Of a DNA stretch of 64,000 nucleotides, positions 44,541-55,295 are shown piece after piece. The stretch spans positions 2,657,785 through 2,721,784 of the forward strand of contig KV748186.1 in the NCBI GenBank assembly GCA_001692895.1, given 5' to 3'. The stretch's first letter is position 1. The number at the start of each line of letters is the position of its first letter. The translations under genes were made by a program, and so were the position numbers. This DNA is from Cenococcum geophilum 1.58 (taxonomy: Eukaryota > Ascomycota > Dothideomycetes > Gloniales > Gloniaceae). The notes below the pieces were generated by a model, which saw only the letters and a list, made by a program, of their open reading frames with translations, was not told the DNA's origin and made no database searches.

Positions 44541-47500
44541 ACGTATTCTACAAGCGAGTGAGCCACACAAGCGAGTGAGCCATCACCAAAAATTGGAAAA
44601 ATCGCACCTTAATATCTCGACAACCACTTAATAATAAATTCTAAAAATTTATATTTAGGCTCGCCCGCGAAGCCCTACTGCACGCGTCCACGTCGCCGCG
44701 GGTGGAAACATCATCGGGAAATTATTCCTTATGATGGCTAAGTGCAGAGGCGATGGAGGAGAGCCGTCGCAGCGCGCGCAGCGCGCTGGTGTTGCGACTC
44801 TGTGGTGTTGAGCCTGCGACGCGTACATCGCCCTTAATAACACCAGGAGTCCTACTGCCCCCGCTTGGGGCTCCTGCTATACCATCCAGGGGGGCCATTA
44901 AGGGAAACTGGGATATGAAAACCGCCCGACGTATGACTACCTGGCTCGCAGCCAGGCCCGAAACTGGCCTTATTTAGCCAGTTGACATAAACGCGCCCTA
45001 GGCGTACGACAGGACACCCTTGGGCTTACACTAGCTCTGAGACCAAGAGGATACGGCGAGGGCGTAGGGAACCTCTTTTTATAAAAACTTGTTAAGGTTA
45101 ACGCGTCGCAGATACTTTGTATAAAACTTATTAAGGCCCTAAGGCCACCATAAAGAACTTATTAAGGCCCTGCCTAGAGAACTTATTAAGGCCCCTCTAT
45201 AAGGGCCTATTTGGTATCTAGTATACCTAGGTAACTTAAAAGAGGGTCTTAATAGGCGTAGTGCGCGCGACCTGGATGATGGCGACGTGCCAGCAACGCG
45301 ACGGCAACGTAATGGCGACCGGACGGCGACTAGACGGCTTAACGAGGNGGAAATATAGGTAAAGCTCTAGGCAGCGGAAACACAGGCCAGCTTTAACGGC
45401 CCTATAGCGTTCAACTTATAGTTAACTTATAGTTAACTTACGGTCGACTTATAGGCGACTTATAGGAGGGTTTTAATAGGCGTAGTGTACGTAACCTAAT
45501 GCGTATATATATAAGGCGACTTATAGAAGGGTCTTAATAGGCGTAGTGTATGCAACCTAATGCATATATATAGGGGAGGCTATAGGGGAAACACAGGCCA
45601 GTTAGATAAGGACTTAATAGTTAGAGATATAGGCCAGCTTATAAAAAGGGGGGATACAAGCTTAGTTAGTAGGAGGGGGAAAAGTAGGTCGCCTGGTGCG
45701 GGACCTGGTCTTTACGGCCCCCCTTCTACAAGACACAGTTGGCCTGTTATAAGGAGACTTTTATAGGTAACGCGAAACGGGAACTAGTAGTATATAGGGT
45801 ATTACGCCCCTATATTACTACTAGCTTCCCGCGGGGTATAGTATATAGTAGCCACTGCTAGCTTTAAGGACCTTATCCCTTAACTAGGCTCTGACCTTTA
45901 GTATACCTAGTAGGTAGGTAGGATTATACCCTAGCCAGAGAAACTACTATGTGGCTTAAGAAAATGGATACGCGTGTTAGTATATTAACAGACAGAACCG
46001 TTTGCCTCTAGGGCGGCTTACTAGTAAGATATACTTAAGAAGTAAACAGGAGTTACTTAGGCGAGAGAGGTAGTAGCTTAGCCTTATCCGTAGAAGGTAT
46101 ACCTAACTATATTACAGGATGCAGCTATAACGCCTCTGTAGGATTACGTTAGTAGGCGTAAAAATAGGAGTTGCGACCCCTAGAAATGGTAGCTTATACC
46201 CACGCCAGCGGAAATAATAAAGAAGGCGTAAAACTAGAGGCTATAAAAGGCTCCTAAGCTGTATAAAAGTATACCAACTCTAGAAGGAAACTCTTATATA
46301 GACTACTAGGGGGTAAACTAGTACTCGGGTAATACTATTATAAGATATCTAAAAGAACTGGTAAAATTCCCTATAATTAGTAGTGGCAGCCAACTGCTTA
46401 TAGTTTGGGACTAAAGCACTAGAAAACTAGGGTAGAGGCCTAAATAAGTAGGTATATTAAACTCTATTATATTACTAGCTAATATATAACTACCTGCCAC
46501 ACCTTCCGCCCCTATAAAGATTAGGTAAAATACTAGCTATAAGCAACAATGATAAGAAGGCAAAGATCCTTATAGAAAGATTTTTCCCTTAACTAGTTTT
46601 AGTAGACCTTAGNNATATNATANGNAAAGNACNAGTAACTCGCCTAAGGGTNNANANCGATATAANAACNAAAGAAATGGCCAGAACTATTAGCCGCCTT
46701 TTAAATAATATAGTACTAGGACTAGATGGGATCCTAAACAAAGCCCTAAAGACCTACGGACCACTAATAGCACCTTAGCTTATAGATATAGCTAAAGTAT
46801 ACTTTATAATAGGCTACTACCTAAGACTTAGAAGAGTTATAACAACGTTTATCCTACGTAAAGAAGGTAAAGCAGACTACTTACTCCTAGGGAGCTACCG
46901 CCCTATTACCTTAGAGAATACCCTTAGTAAGATCTTAGAAAGGGTAATAGCGGACCATATAGCAGACACGGCTAAGGAATACGCCCTACTACTATAAAGC
47001 TAAATAGGGGTAAGAAAGAACCGCTTAATACTATTAGCACTTACGCTACTTACTACCACCATTAAATCTATATAGGTGATGCGAAGGGACTTTATAGTAT
47101 TAATGCTTAGCCTAGATATTAGTAGCGCCTATAATAATATACCCTATAAGCGTCTCCTATATATCCTTAGGGTAAAAGGCTTTTTAGAATAGATTATATA
47201 ATTTATTTAAGGGTTTANAGGTTANAAAGAAATATTACTANTCTTTAGCNNATACTANAGCCCCCCTATTATAGTTGTAACAGAAATACTATAAGGATTA
47301 CCCCTCTCGCCTATACTCTTCCTTTTCTTTATAAGCAACCTACTTAATTTCTTTAAGAAAGGGGCGACTTAGGGAATAGGCTTTATTAATAATATAAACC
47401 TAATTATATACAGGCTAATAGCCATAAAGAATTGCAGAACACTAGAGAAAGCTTATAATACCTATATAGAATAGGCAAGGCGATATAGAGTCTAATTCTT

Positions 47501-49331
47501 ACTAAAGAAATATTAGCTAATCCATTTTATAAGAAAACGCAATTAATCTATAGATCTTTAGCATATAATTTATATTTAAGGCTTTGGGGGTTAACCAGTT
47601 TAGGGCCTAAGAGTATTAGAAGTATAGGTAGATAATAAGCTTTAATAGAGCGTATATACGGCGTAAGTGGCCTATAAGGGCTAAGTATAGTATAGCGCAT
47701 TATCTAGGATTGTTAATTCTATATAGGGTCTATACTTCTAGAGGTCACGCCTACTATATACAGTAGTTATCCGGCCAACTATAATATATAGGTCCAGTAT
47801 TTGGGCTATTAGAGAATCTAAAAAAGGCCCCCCTAAATTACTCCTTAAACTACTTTAAAAGGTCTAAACAGCCTGCCTCTAGAGTATAATAGGCGGATAT
47901 AAGCGAACGGCTATAGTACTGCTCGAGAAGGAAGCTAATATTCCCCCCCTATAACTATATATTAAAGCCGCTGTAATATAAAGGGCATAAAAGGAACGCA
48001 ACTCTAACGTTATAAAGTATATTAAGACACGCCTAAATAAACTATAGAGGGACCTTAGGGCGCCTTATAGGAGAATAAACTAATAACCCTAAAGTAGGGA
48101 AGATATATTAGAGAAATAGGTAAAGAAAGTAGAAGAAAAATAGTGCTACTTTAGGGCCCAGGCCTATATAGAGGAGAAAGGGAGATGTATAAGAGGCCAG
48201 TAAGGATAATAGTAAGAGAGAGAAAGGAGCTAAAGCAGAGTATAAAAGAATACTAGGAAACTATCTATAGTAATGTAATACTAGCTAGACTAACGCTAGA
48301 GAGGTATATAGGAGTTAAAGGTATAGAGGCTAACTAAGGCAAGAGGAACCTAAGCTATAGCATGGCTAACGCTATAGGGGATAAACACTTTAGGGCTCCG
48401 AAAAGGCCTAATAAAGGCAGAAAATATAATAGTAATACTTTTAAGAATAGGAATAATAGGACTAAAAGACTGGCTCTACTAGGTAGGTGTCCTAGTAGGT
48501 AGCCTAAGATGCGAATATAGCTGGCTAAGATAGACACCAAAACACGTAATACTATTATGCCCCTTACGCACTAACTAAGAAGTAATACTCTTAGTAGCTG
48601 GTATAGAGAACTATAAGACACTGCTCTTAATATAAAAAGGCCTTAAGGCGGTTACCTAGTAGCTTATTAGCTAAAATATACTAAACTAGTTCCAGGTTAT
48701 AAAGGAAATGGTAATAGAGGGCGGGGGGGCGAGCAACGGGCGCCCCCTAATGACTCTATAGTAGTAGAGTAAAGTTTATAATACTAGCGCGTCCGTAGGC
48801 TTGTTACGGCAGTAGTGGTTCCTAAGGAGGTTAAAAAGTAAAATAGTAGGAGCACCACAGGTGACTCGCAGGCGCCTTGTAGGCGCCTTGTAGGCGAGTC
48901 CTAAAAGGCGGGGAGATAGATTACGGGGTTTTCTTAAATAGAGTTTTCTCCCCATATATATATAAGGAGTAGTCCGCGTAGGCCCAATAGGGATCCAAAT
49001 CGGACGTTAAGCAATGAATTATTATTATTATTATTATATTTAGGCTTTTATATATACTCTATAGCTTCTATTAAGGTTATATAGTAAATAGTTTAGTAGT
49101 TTTTAAGATATAGTAGTTTAGCCTTAGTTTAGCCACTGAAATTTAATATCTTAAAAACTACTAAACTATTTACTATATAACCTTAATAGAAGCTATAAAG
49201 TATATATAAAAGCCTAAATATAAATTTTTAGAATTTATTATTAAGTAGTTGTCGAGATATTAAGGTGCGATTTTTCCAATTTTTGGTGATGGCTCACTCG
49301 CTTGTGTGGCTCACTCGCTTGTGGAATACGT
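44541..49331. mobile_element. Foldback MITE 1 (TA duplication, ACGTATTC ends), split by a LINE
   Basis: Without the LINE and one copy of its duplication, this is a ~406-bp near-perfect palindrome (44541-44661 plus 49047-49331) with ends ACGTATTC...GAATACGT and flanking TA at 44539-44540 and 49332-49333. The outer arms share the double word AAGCGAGTGAGCCACACAAG and the run down to 'tatatttaggc'. The inner arms (about 49047-49112 and 49148-49217) continue the pairing around a ~35-nt loop. TA duplication suggests a Tc1/mariner-pogo host transposase; class assignment is inference. Confidence 0.8.
44662..49033 (+). mobile_element. Non-LTR retrotransposon (LINE, Tad-like), full-length, RIP-mutated
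   Basis: About 4.37 kb, ending in an (ATT)n tail and flanked by a perfect 13-bp duplication TTATATTTAGGCT (44649-44661 and 49034-49046). The 5' part (44662-45100) is GC-rich; the rest is AT-rich with many stops. Reverse-transcriptase motifs are readable on the plus strand at about 46680-47560: LGLDGI, YRPITLENTLSKILE, LSLDISSAYNNIP, and GLPLSPILFLFFISN at about 47296-47340. The catalytic pair reads FINN (about 47382) instead of FxDD. Near 48470-48570 there is a C-terminal block (VGVLVGS...TPKHVILLCP) matching the Cys/His end found in fungal LINEs. N bases occur at 45347, 46612-46670 and 47218-47260. Not autonomous now. Confidence 0.88.
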
Positions 49332-49366
49332 TAAAGACAGCCTGACTAAATTGTAGGTTTGCACTA

Positions 49367-49706
49367 ACGTAGGTAACGGGGTTTTGACCGACACCCTAGT
49401 TTTGACCGTGCTAGCGTACCGCCTGCTATTTTAAGTAAAGTTTTATTGTTCTGCCAAAATTAAAGTAACACATACACCCTCTCGTCAATTCCGGTGGTTA
49501 GCGCAGCTACGTCTGCACGGCCTTTTTGTAGGGGAAGTTTTGGTATTTTTGCTGTTTAAGAGAAAGCTAATAAAACACGCTAACCACCGGAATTGACGAG
49601 GGGTTTACTTGAATTTTGGCAGAACAATAAAACTTTACTTAAAATAGCAGGCGGTACGCTAGCCCGGTCAAAACTAGGGTGTCGGTCAAAACCCCGTTAC
49701 CTACGT
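49367..49706. mobile_element. Foldback MITE 2 (TA duplication, ACGTAGGTAACGGGG ends)
   Basis: 340 bp whose halves are inverted copies of each other over about 135 bp (49367-49505 versus 49575-49706). Ends are ACGTAGGTAACGGGG / CCCCGTTACCTACGT, flanked by TA at 49365-49366 and 49707-49708. It has no coding capacity. Its first five bases (ACGTA) equal those of MITE 1, hinting that both use related transposases. Confidence 0.88.
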
Positions 49707-49810
49707 TATCCCGAATTGAGATGGTACTTTTGCAAACACGAGGAGCACCTTCCAGCTAGTGGTCAGGCTTGCGCCCAGACGCTCGCGTACGTCATGGTTC
49801 CTGCCATCAG

Positions 49811-51991
49811 GGCTTTCTTCCCTATGCCTAATGCAGTAATGAGACGGTTAGAGGCGCACTTGGCCGCAACGGAAACTATTTCCTTCCATTCTTTCCTATC
49901 CTGACGTGTTTTTCCAATGGTGTTTCGAGCCATAACGTGGCGCCATGGCCGCCCGGACGCACATTCCCCAGCCTTCCCCAGAAAAGCCTGGAAATATAGC
50001 CTTTATTTCCTTTTTCCTCTTCTGCTCAATATTCCGGTTATCTGCTGCTTTCGAAAACTGTCCGCTTCTAGGGCCAGTCTTCCCACCACCTTCAAACATT
50101 AGTTCCGGTCTGCAAGATGCCTTCTCGAGCCTTACTCAAGCTCTGGGTCGGGCTATCACCTCGTGGAATAGTACCCATGGCCTAGTAAACAATCAAATAT
50201 CTTACTGTCCAATTTTTTTCCGTAAACGAGAGAAGGCCGCTCTTCGAATACTATTACACTACCCCTTCCTCCTATGGGGTCTAAAAAGTGGACAGTGATA
50301 CCGTGTATCGAATCGCGAGAATCTCCAAATTACTTACGGTATATACTCTTTTGGAGATTGGTGATAAATATTGGGACAGGGCTGTTACGGATTTTGTTCC
50401 CGAGCTGCGAGCTCTTGTTCCAAAGAGTCGATCCGACCCAATTGGCTTTACTGTATGGGATGAGGTACCCTTAGGTCACTAGCGGGGCAGGTTTCGGGGG
50501 TTACTCGAGATCGTATGTGTTTTTCCTTATCTAGTCAGAGATTACCAAGGGGACTTGGTAGCCTACTTGAAAGTACTTCGAAGGATGGACTGAAAGCTGA
50601 AGCACCCTGCAGTCTGATGAATGATACCCTGGAAGGGCTATACCATACTTCGAGTATAAAAGGGCTGACTACTAGTGTATATAGTGGTATCTGGTGGTGA
50701 ACTGTATAAAGTGTTATCTACACAAAACCCCACTCAATTCGGCTTACCATTGCTTGACTCTTCAGAACTTCCGCCATGTTTGCAAAACACAACGAACATG
50801 TGTAATAGGAAAGGTAAAGCTTCTTAGCATAAGGTATCTATAGTACGAGCTAACTAACATTTATTTCAGAATTTTTCAAAGTAATGGTTACCCGATAACC
50901 AACATACGCTCCTAGTACAATCCTAATATACTACAACACTGCTTTCCAGATCCTTGCATATGCGTTGGAAAGCATCGTCGACCATTCGAGAAGATGCTGA
51001 AACGAAGCCTTTTGGATCCATTGAATCTGACAGGGACAAGCTACACAACACCTGACGATGACGCGGAGTAATTCCTATTGATCCTTTAACGAGTCTCTGG
51101 AATTATTAGTTGGGGGAATCTACACTGTAAGTTTGATTTGCTTCTCTCCCCACAGACGAAATACTACCGAGCTAACAAAACGCAGCATGAGCGGGATCTA
51201 TTCGACGGCAAATGACCTTTCCGTTCTCGGCCGCTCCATCTTCTCTTACACTCTTCTTTCGCCCAACACTACCCGGGGCTGAATGAAACCGACCACTCAA
51301 ACCTCATCCCTTACCGGATCTGTTGGTCCCTGGAAATTTGTCGTCTTGTCCTCCCCCAGCCCGATAACCGTGTCACCGACATTTATACCAAGAGCGGTTC
51401 ACTGGGCTTGTACACCTCTATTCTGGCCTTGCTTCCAGACTACAGGGTCGGCCTCGTAACACTTGCTGCTGGGCAGGGCAGTCACGTCGCTCTAGATGGG
51501 CTGATTGCCGATATAGTCCTCCCAGAGCTTGAGACCATTGCCAGGAAGGAAGCCGATAGTGTTTATGAGGAACTTATACCGCAAGCAATAGTCTAAACTC
51601 GAGCATAACGCTCACCACAGATCCGTCGAAGCCGGGCCTTGGTATCTTATCCTGGATTAGTAACGGCACTGACTTGTTTGCTGTCCTTGCAGCGTTGCAA
51701 AGCATCAGCAAGGACGAGCTAAGCATCCGACTATATCCGACCAACCTCGAGTCTACGGGTAACAGCACTGCTGGTGGCCGGCATATTGCTTTCAGAGGCG
51801 TAGGAGAGGTGACCTCTGGTTTTCAGGATCATGGAGTTTTCTCTTCGTGTAGGACATGGTTTGGCGTGGATGGGAACTCGTGGGGGAATTGTCCGGTAGA
51901 CGAATTAATCTTTTCATTGAGCGACGACGGGAATAAGGCTATCAGCGTTACCCCAAAGTTTCTGAAGGTGAATTTGGAGGGGAGCGGATGA
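49811..51991 (+). pseudogene. Secreted beta-lactamase/transpeptidase-like protein, decayed
   Basis: ATG 49945 opens a frame with a hydrophobic N-terminus (IAFISFFLFCSIFRLSAA), a likely signal peptide, then FENCPLLGPVFPPPSN and a helix. After a frameshift near 50260 comes SDTVYRIARISKLLTVYTLL (50291-50350), the SxxK region of serine beta-lactamase-like enzymes; the expected catalytic Ser two residues before S-K is Arg. Further pieces: FQILAYALESIV (about 50945), LLDPLNLTGTSYTTPDDD (about 51005-51065), SGIYSTANDLSVLGRSIF (51190-51240), a TGA at a Trp position near 51280, a shift, GLYTSILALLPDYRVGLVTL (51405-51465), and a C-terminal part (FAVLAALQSISKDELSIRLY, VEELIFSL-like) to 51991. The fungal family is extracellular and poorly characterised. 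Multiple lesions make this a pseudogene. 49811-50105 is repeated at 59080-59346. Confidence 0.85.
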
Positions 51992-52827
51992 CATCGGTGG
52001 AATTAGTTCTTGTGTGTGGGCAAGTTTTAGGAATTTTTCAGCCCTTCATTCATAGTATCTTAAAGGTTGCGGTAAAGCTATATTACTCCCTATTATAGAG
52101 CTAGATTTTAAAGTCGAAAAGGGCTTGTTGAGTATACCTCCTCTCTATATATTTGTTCATTCCATAGCTTTATATAATATTCGCCTTAATACCTCAAGGA
52201 CGATGACGAATGAGAATTGAGAACATAAGTACTCATTTTCGGGTCGTATTTATTTTCGCCTGGAGATCGACTTTGGTAAGCTGCATCCCGACCATTCCGC
52301 CGCAAAGCATGAAAGGCACCGAGTGAAGATTGTGCTGAAACCGACCTGGATCACGAATATGGAAAAATCCGATATATTAGTACGGTATAATGCCACTGGA
52401 GATTGAATGGTACGTATACCAGCAGGAATAGGGGTTTGTAGCGCCATGAGCAATTTATCCGTCTAAGACCATCCATGTAAACAGGTCTATTGTGGCAGTA
52501 GGAAAGGATCAGATGCAGGTGAAATAACAGGTGTCATTTTTTCTAGAACCATCTCCGGACCCCCTGTGCGGGTGTATGCTGAGGCTGAAGAGGCGGGGCG
52601 GCACGAATTCACCAATCACCGCTTGACGCCTTCGCAGTCCGCCTTCGCTTTGGAAGCTTGCTCTTCGACCACGAAATTGAAATCTGTCCATTTTGGAAGC
52701 TCCCTGCCACAACTGCACCTTTTAAACAACCCGACCCGTCTTCTCCCTATCCACCTAAAAACTGAACCTCTCCACCTCCTTAGCATTGTGAAGTCCTCTG
52801 CCAGACAGTAGGCAAATCAAAGCCACA
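51992..52827 (+). promoter_or_regulatory. Calnexin upstream region
   Basis: Intergenic. A CCAAT box (52612-52616) lies about 215 bp before the calnexin ATG, in a more GC-rich stretch. No canonical unfolded-protein-response element was recognised by eye. 52020-52200 is AT-rich with no gene. Confidence 0.4.
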
Positions 52828-54784
52828 ATGCGTTTCGCTGTTGTTGCTACGGCCCTCCTGTCTGCTGCCATTGTGAGCGCAGACGTCGCCGACGATCTTA
52901 AAGATGCCTCTTCATCAGTCTCTTCTGCTGTAGAGTCTGCCACATCTTCTGCCGTCGAGAAGCCTACTTTCACTGTACGTGCTTGCTATGTTGCGCATCG
53001 TAAGCTGCGGAATGTGCCTGCTAACATCTTCACAACAGCCCACCACCCTCAAAGCCCCATTCCTCGAACAGTTCACCGATGATTGGGAATCAAGGTGGAA
53101 GCCTTCCCATGCGAAGAAGGAGAATGATAAATCTACAGAAGAAGAATGGGCCTATGTTGGCACATGGGCAGTTGAAGAGCCATCTGTCCTGAAAGGCATG
53201 GAAGGTGATAAGGGTTTGGTCATCAAGGACAAGGCTGCTCATCATGCAATCTCCGCCAAGTTCCCCAAGGTCATTGATAACAAGGGCAAGACCCTAGTGG
53301 TTCAGTATGAAGTAAAGCTTCAGAGTAAGATAATTGTCACTCTCCTGCTTATATGTGATACTGATTTATTGCAGATGGTCTCGAGTGCGGTGGAGCTTAC
53401 ATGAAACTTCTCCAAAATAACAAGGCCCTCCACGCCGAAGAGTTTTCCAACGCATCTCCATACATCATTATGTTCGGTCCTGACAAGTGCGGTGCCACTA
53501 ACAAGGTAAGCTTGTACTAGACAGTTAGGAGCCCGCATGATTTGCTAATTCAGTTAAGGTACATTTCATCTTCAGGCACAAGAACCCCAAGACAGGTGAA
53601 TATGAGGAGAAACACCTGAAAAACCCGCCCATGGCTCGCATCGTCAAGACTACCTCCCTGTACACACTCATCGTCAAGCCGGATAATTCCTTCGAGATCA
53701 AGATTGACGGCGAATCACTCCGCAACGGCACCCTCCTTGAAGATTTCACCCCATCTGTCAATCCTGAAAAGGAAATTGATGACCCCAAGGACAAGAAACC
53801 AGATGATTGGGTCGACGAGGCTCGTATCCCAGACCCTGAGGCCAAGAAGCCTGAAGATTGGGACGAGGAAGCGCCATTCGAGATTGTCGATGAGGAAGCT
53901 ACGCAGCCCGAAGACTGGCTTGAGGACGAGCCCACTACCATTCCAGACCCAGAGGCCGAGAAGCCGGAAGATTGGGATGATGAAGAGGACGGTGACTGGA
54001 TCGCTCCTACCGTACCTAACCCCAAATGCGATCAGGTGTCCGGCTGTGGAAAGTGGGAACCACCCACGAAGAAGAACCCAGACTACAAGGGCAAATGGAG
54101 TGCGCCCTTCATCGACAACCCAGCTTACAAGGGTGTCTGGGCCCCAAGGAAGATTAAGAACCCCGACTACTTTGAGGACAAGACTCCTGCCAAGTTCGAA
54201 CCTATGGGTGCTGTAAGTCTTGTCAATGTTTTGGGGAGACGTAAAGATACTAATCAATTATATAGATTGGTTTTGAAATCTGGACTATGCAGAATGATAT
54301 TCTTTTCGATAACATCTACATTGGTCACTCCATTGAGGACGCTGAAAAGCTAAAGAGCGAGACCTTTGATCTTAAGATCGCTGCTGAGAAGACAGAGGAA
54401 GAGGCCAGCGCTCCTAAGCCATCTGACAAGCCTGAATCTCCTATGGATCTGAACTTCAAGGAGGACCCAGTACATTATATCAAGGAGAAATTCGACCTTT
54501 TCCTAACCATTGCCAAGAGGGATCCTATCGAGGCCATCAAGTTTGTACCTGAAGTTGCTGGCGGTCTCGGTGTTCTTGCCGTCACTGTACTCGCCATTGT
54601 GATATCTTTAGCTACTATGGGCAGTGGAGCAGCTCCCACTAAGGAGCAAGTCAAGGATGCCGCTAAGAAGGCGAAGGATGTCACAGTAGAGGCGAAGGAT
54701 AAGGCCGCTGAGGCAGTTGCCAGCGGTGCGGAGAAAGCTCAGGCGGAGGCTAACAAGCGCGCCACTCGTTCATCGGCGACGTAG
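52828..54784 (+). CDS. Calnexin (ER lectin chaperone)
   Basis: Five exons: 52828-52974, 53039-53324, 53375-53505, 53559-54212, 54266-54784; 578 aa with all phases consistent and GT...AG introns of 50-64 nt. It has a signal peptide ([18 protein letters not shown]), a Ser-rich stretch, then the lectin domain ([19 protein letters not shown] with GPDKC as the likely disulfide partner). The proline-rich P-domain arm at about residues 260-395 has four KPEDW/KPDDW/QPEDW repeats, then [17 protein letters not shown], the ERp57-type binding arm. [16 protein letters not shown] closes the lectin fold. One membrane helix (about 505-524, [15 protein letters not shown]) precedes a 54-residue Ala/Lys-rich cytosolic tail. 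It binds monoglucosylated N-glycans of folding glycoproteins in the ER. Neighbour of the dehydrogenase gene 0.5 kb downstream; no functional link is evident. Confidence 0.98.
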
Positions 54785-55295
54785 GAAGGTGAACAATTAA
54801 ACAAAGGTGAGTAGACACGATAGAGGGATGTGACTGAAAAAGCCTGATCTTTTGTGGAGGGTGGTGCAGAGAATGAGAGCTGCTATATGCTTGGATTATT
54901 CGAGGTATTTTCGAGGTATTATCAAACATATCGCTGCAGGCGTCAATGGTGCTATGATGTATTATAGCGCTCGTATCGAGGGATGGAATTTTTCACGATG
55001 TCTCTCTGCTTTTGCACTGCTTGAATCTTAATGATCAGTGACACCCGAGGGTCGGAAGATACATGTTGCAGGATATCTCTTTCTGTGACTTGGCGTTGCT
55101 CGGTTTTCGTCGGCAGCTCGGCTTTAACCCCCGTGGGATCCCCGGAGGCAAATAAGCGGATAACAACAATCCTAGAATTCTATTCTCCATATTCTAATGG
55201 CAAAATAATATCAAGACTCTCTTCAAGAGTGATTGAGCAATTAATTCAACCCTTCGGAGTCCAAGAGTGCTGTTCTTACCCATCAAATCTCCACA
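54785..55295. promoter_or_regulatory. Calnexin 3' flank and promoter of the dehydrogenase gene
   Basis: 511 bp between two plus-strand genes. It must hold the calnexin polyadenylation signals and the next promoter. A repeated GAGGTATT word lies near 54901-54920. No other gene is visible. Confidence 0.5.

Noticed and set aside
48960-49020. 5S-rRNA-like tail (ggatccaaatcggacgttaa) at the LINE 3' end
   Set aside because: Only a short resemblance, without the rest of a 5S gene; better explained as the LINE 3' untranslated end before the (ATT)n tail.
53525-54257. 166- and 180-codon minus-strand frames
   Set aside because: Antisense of calnexin exon 4, created by its repetitive P-domain sequence.
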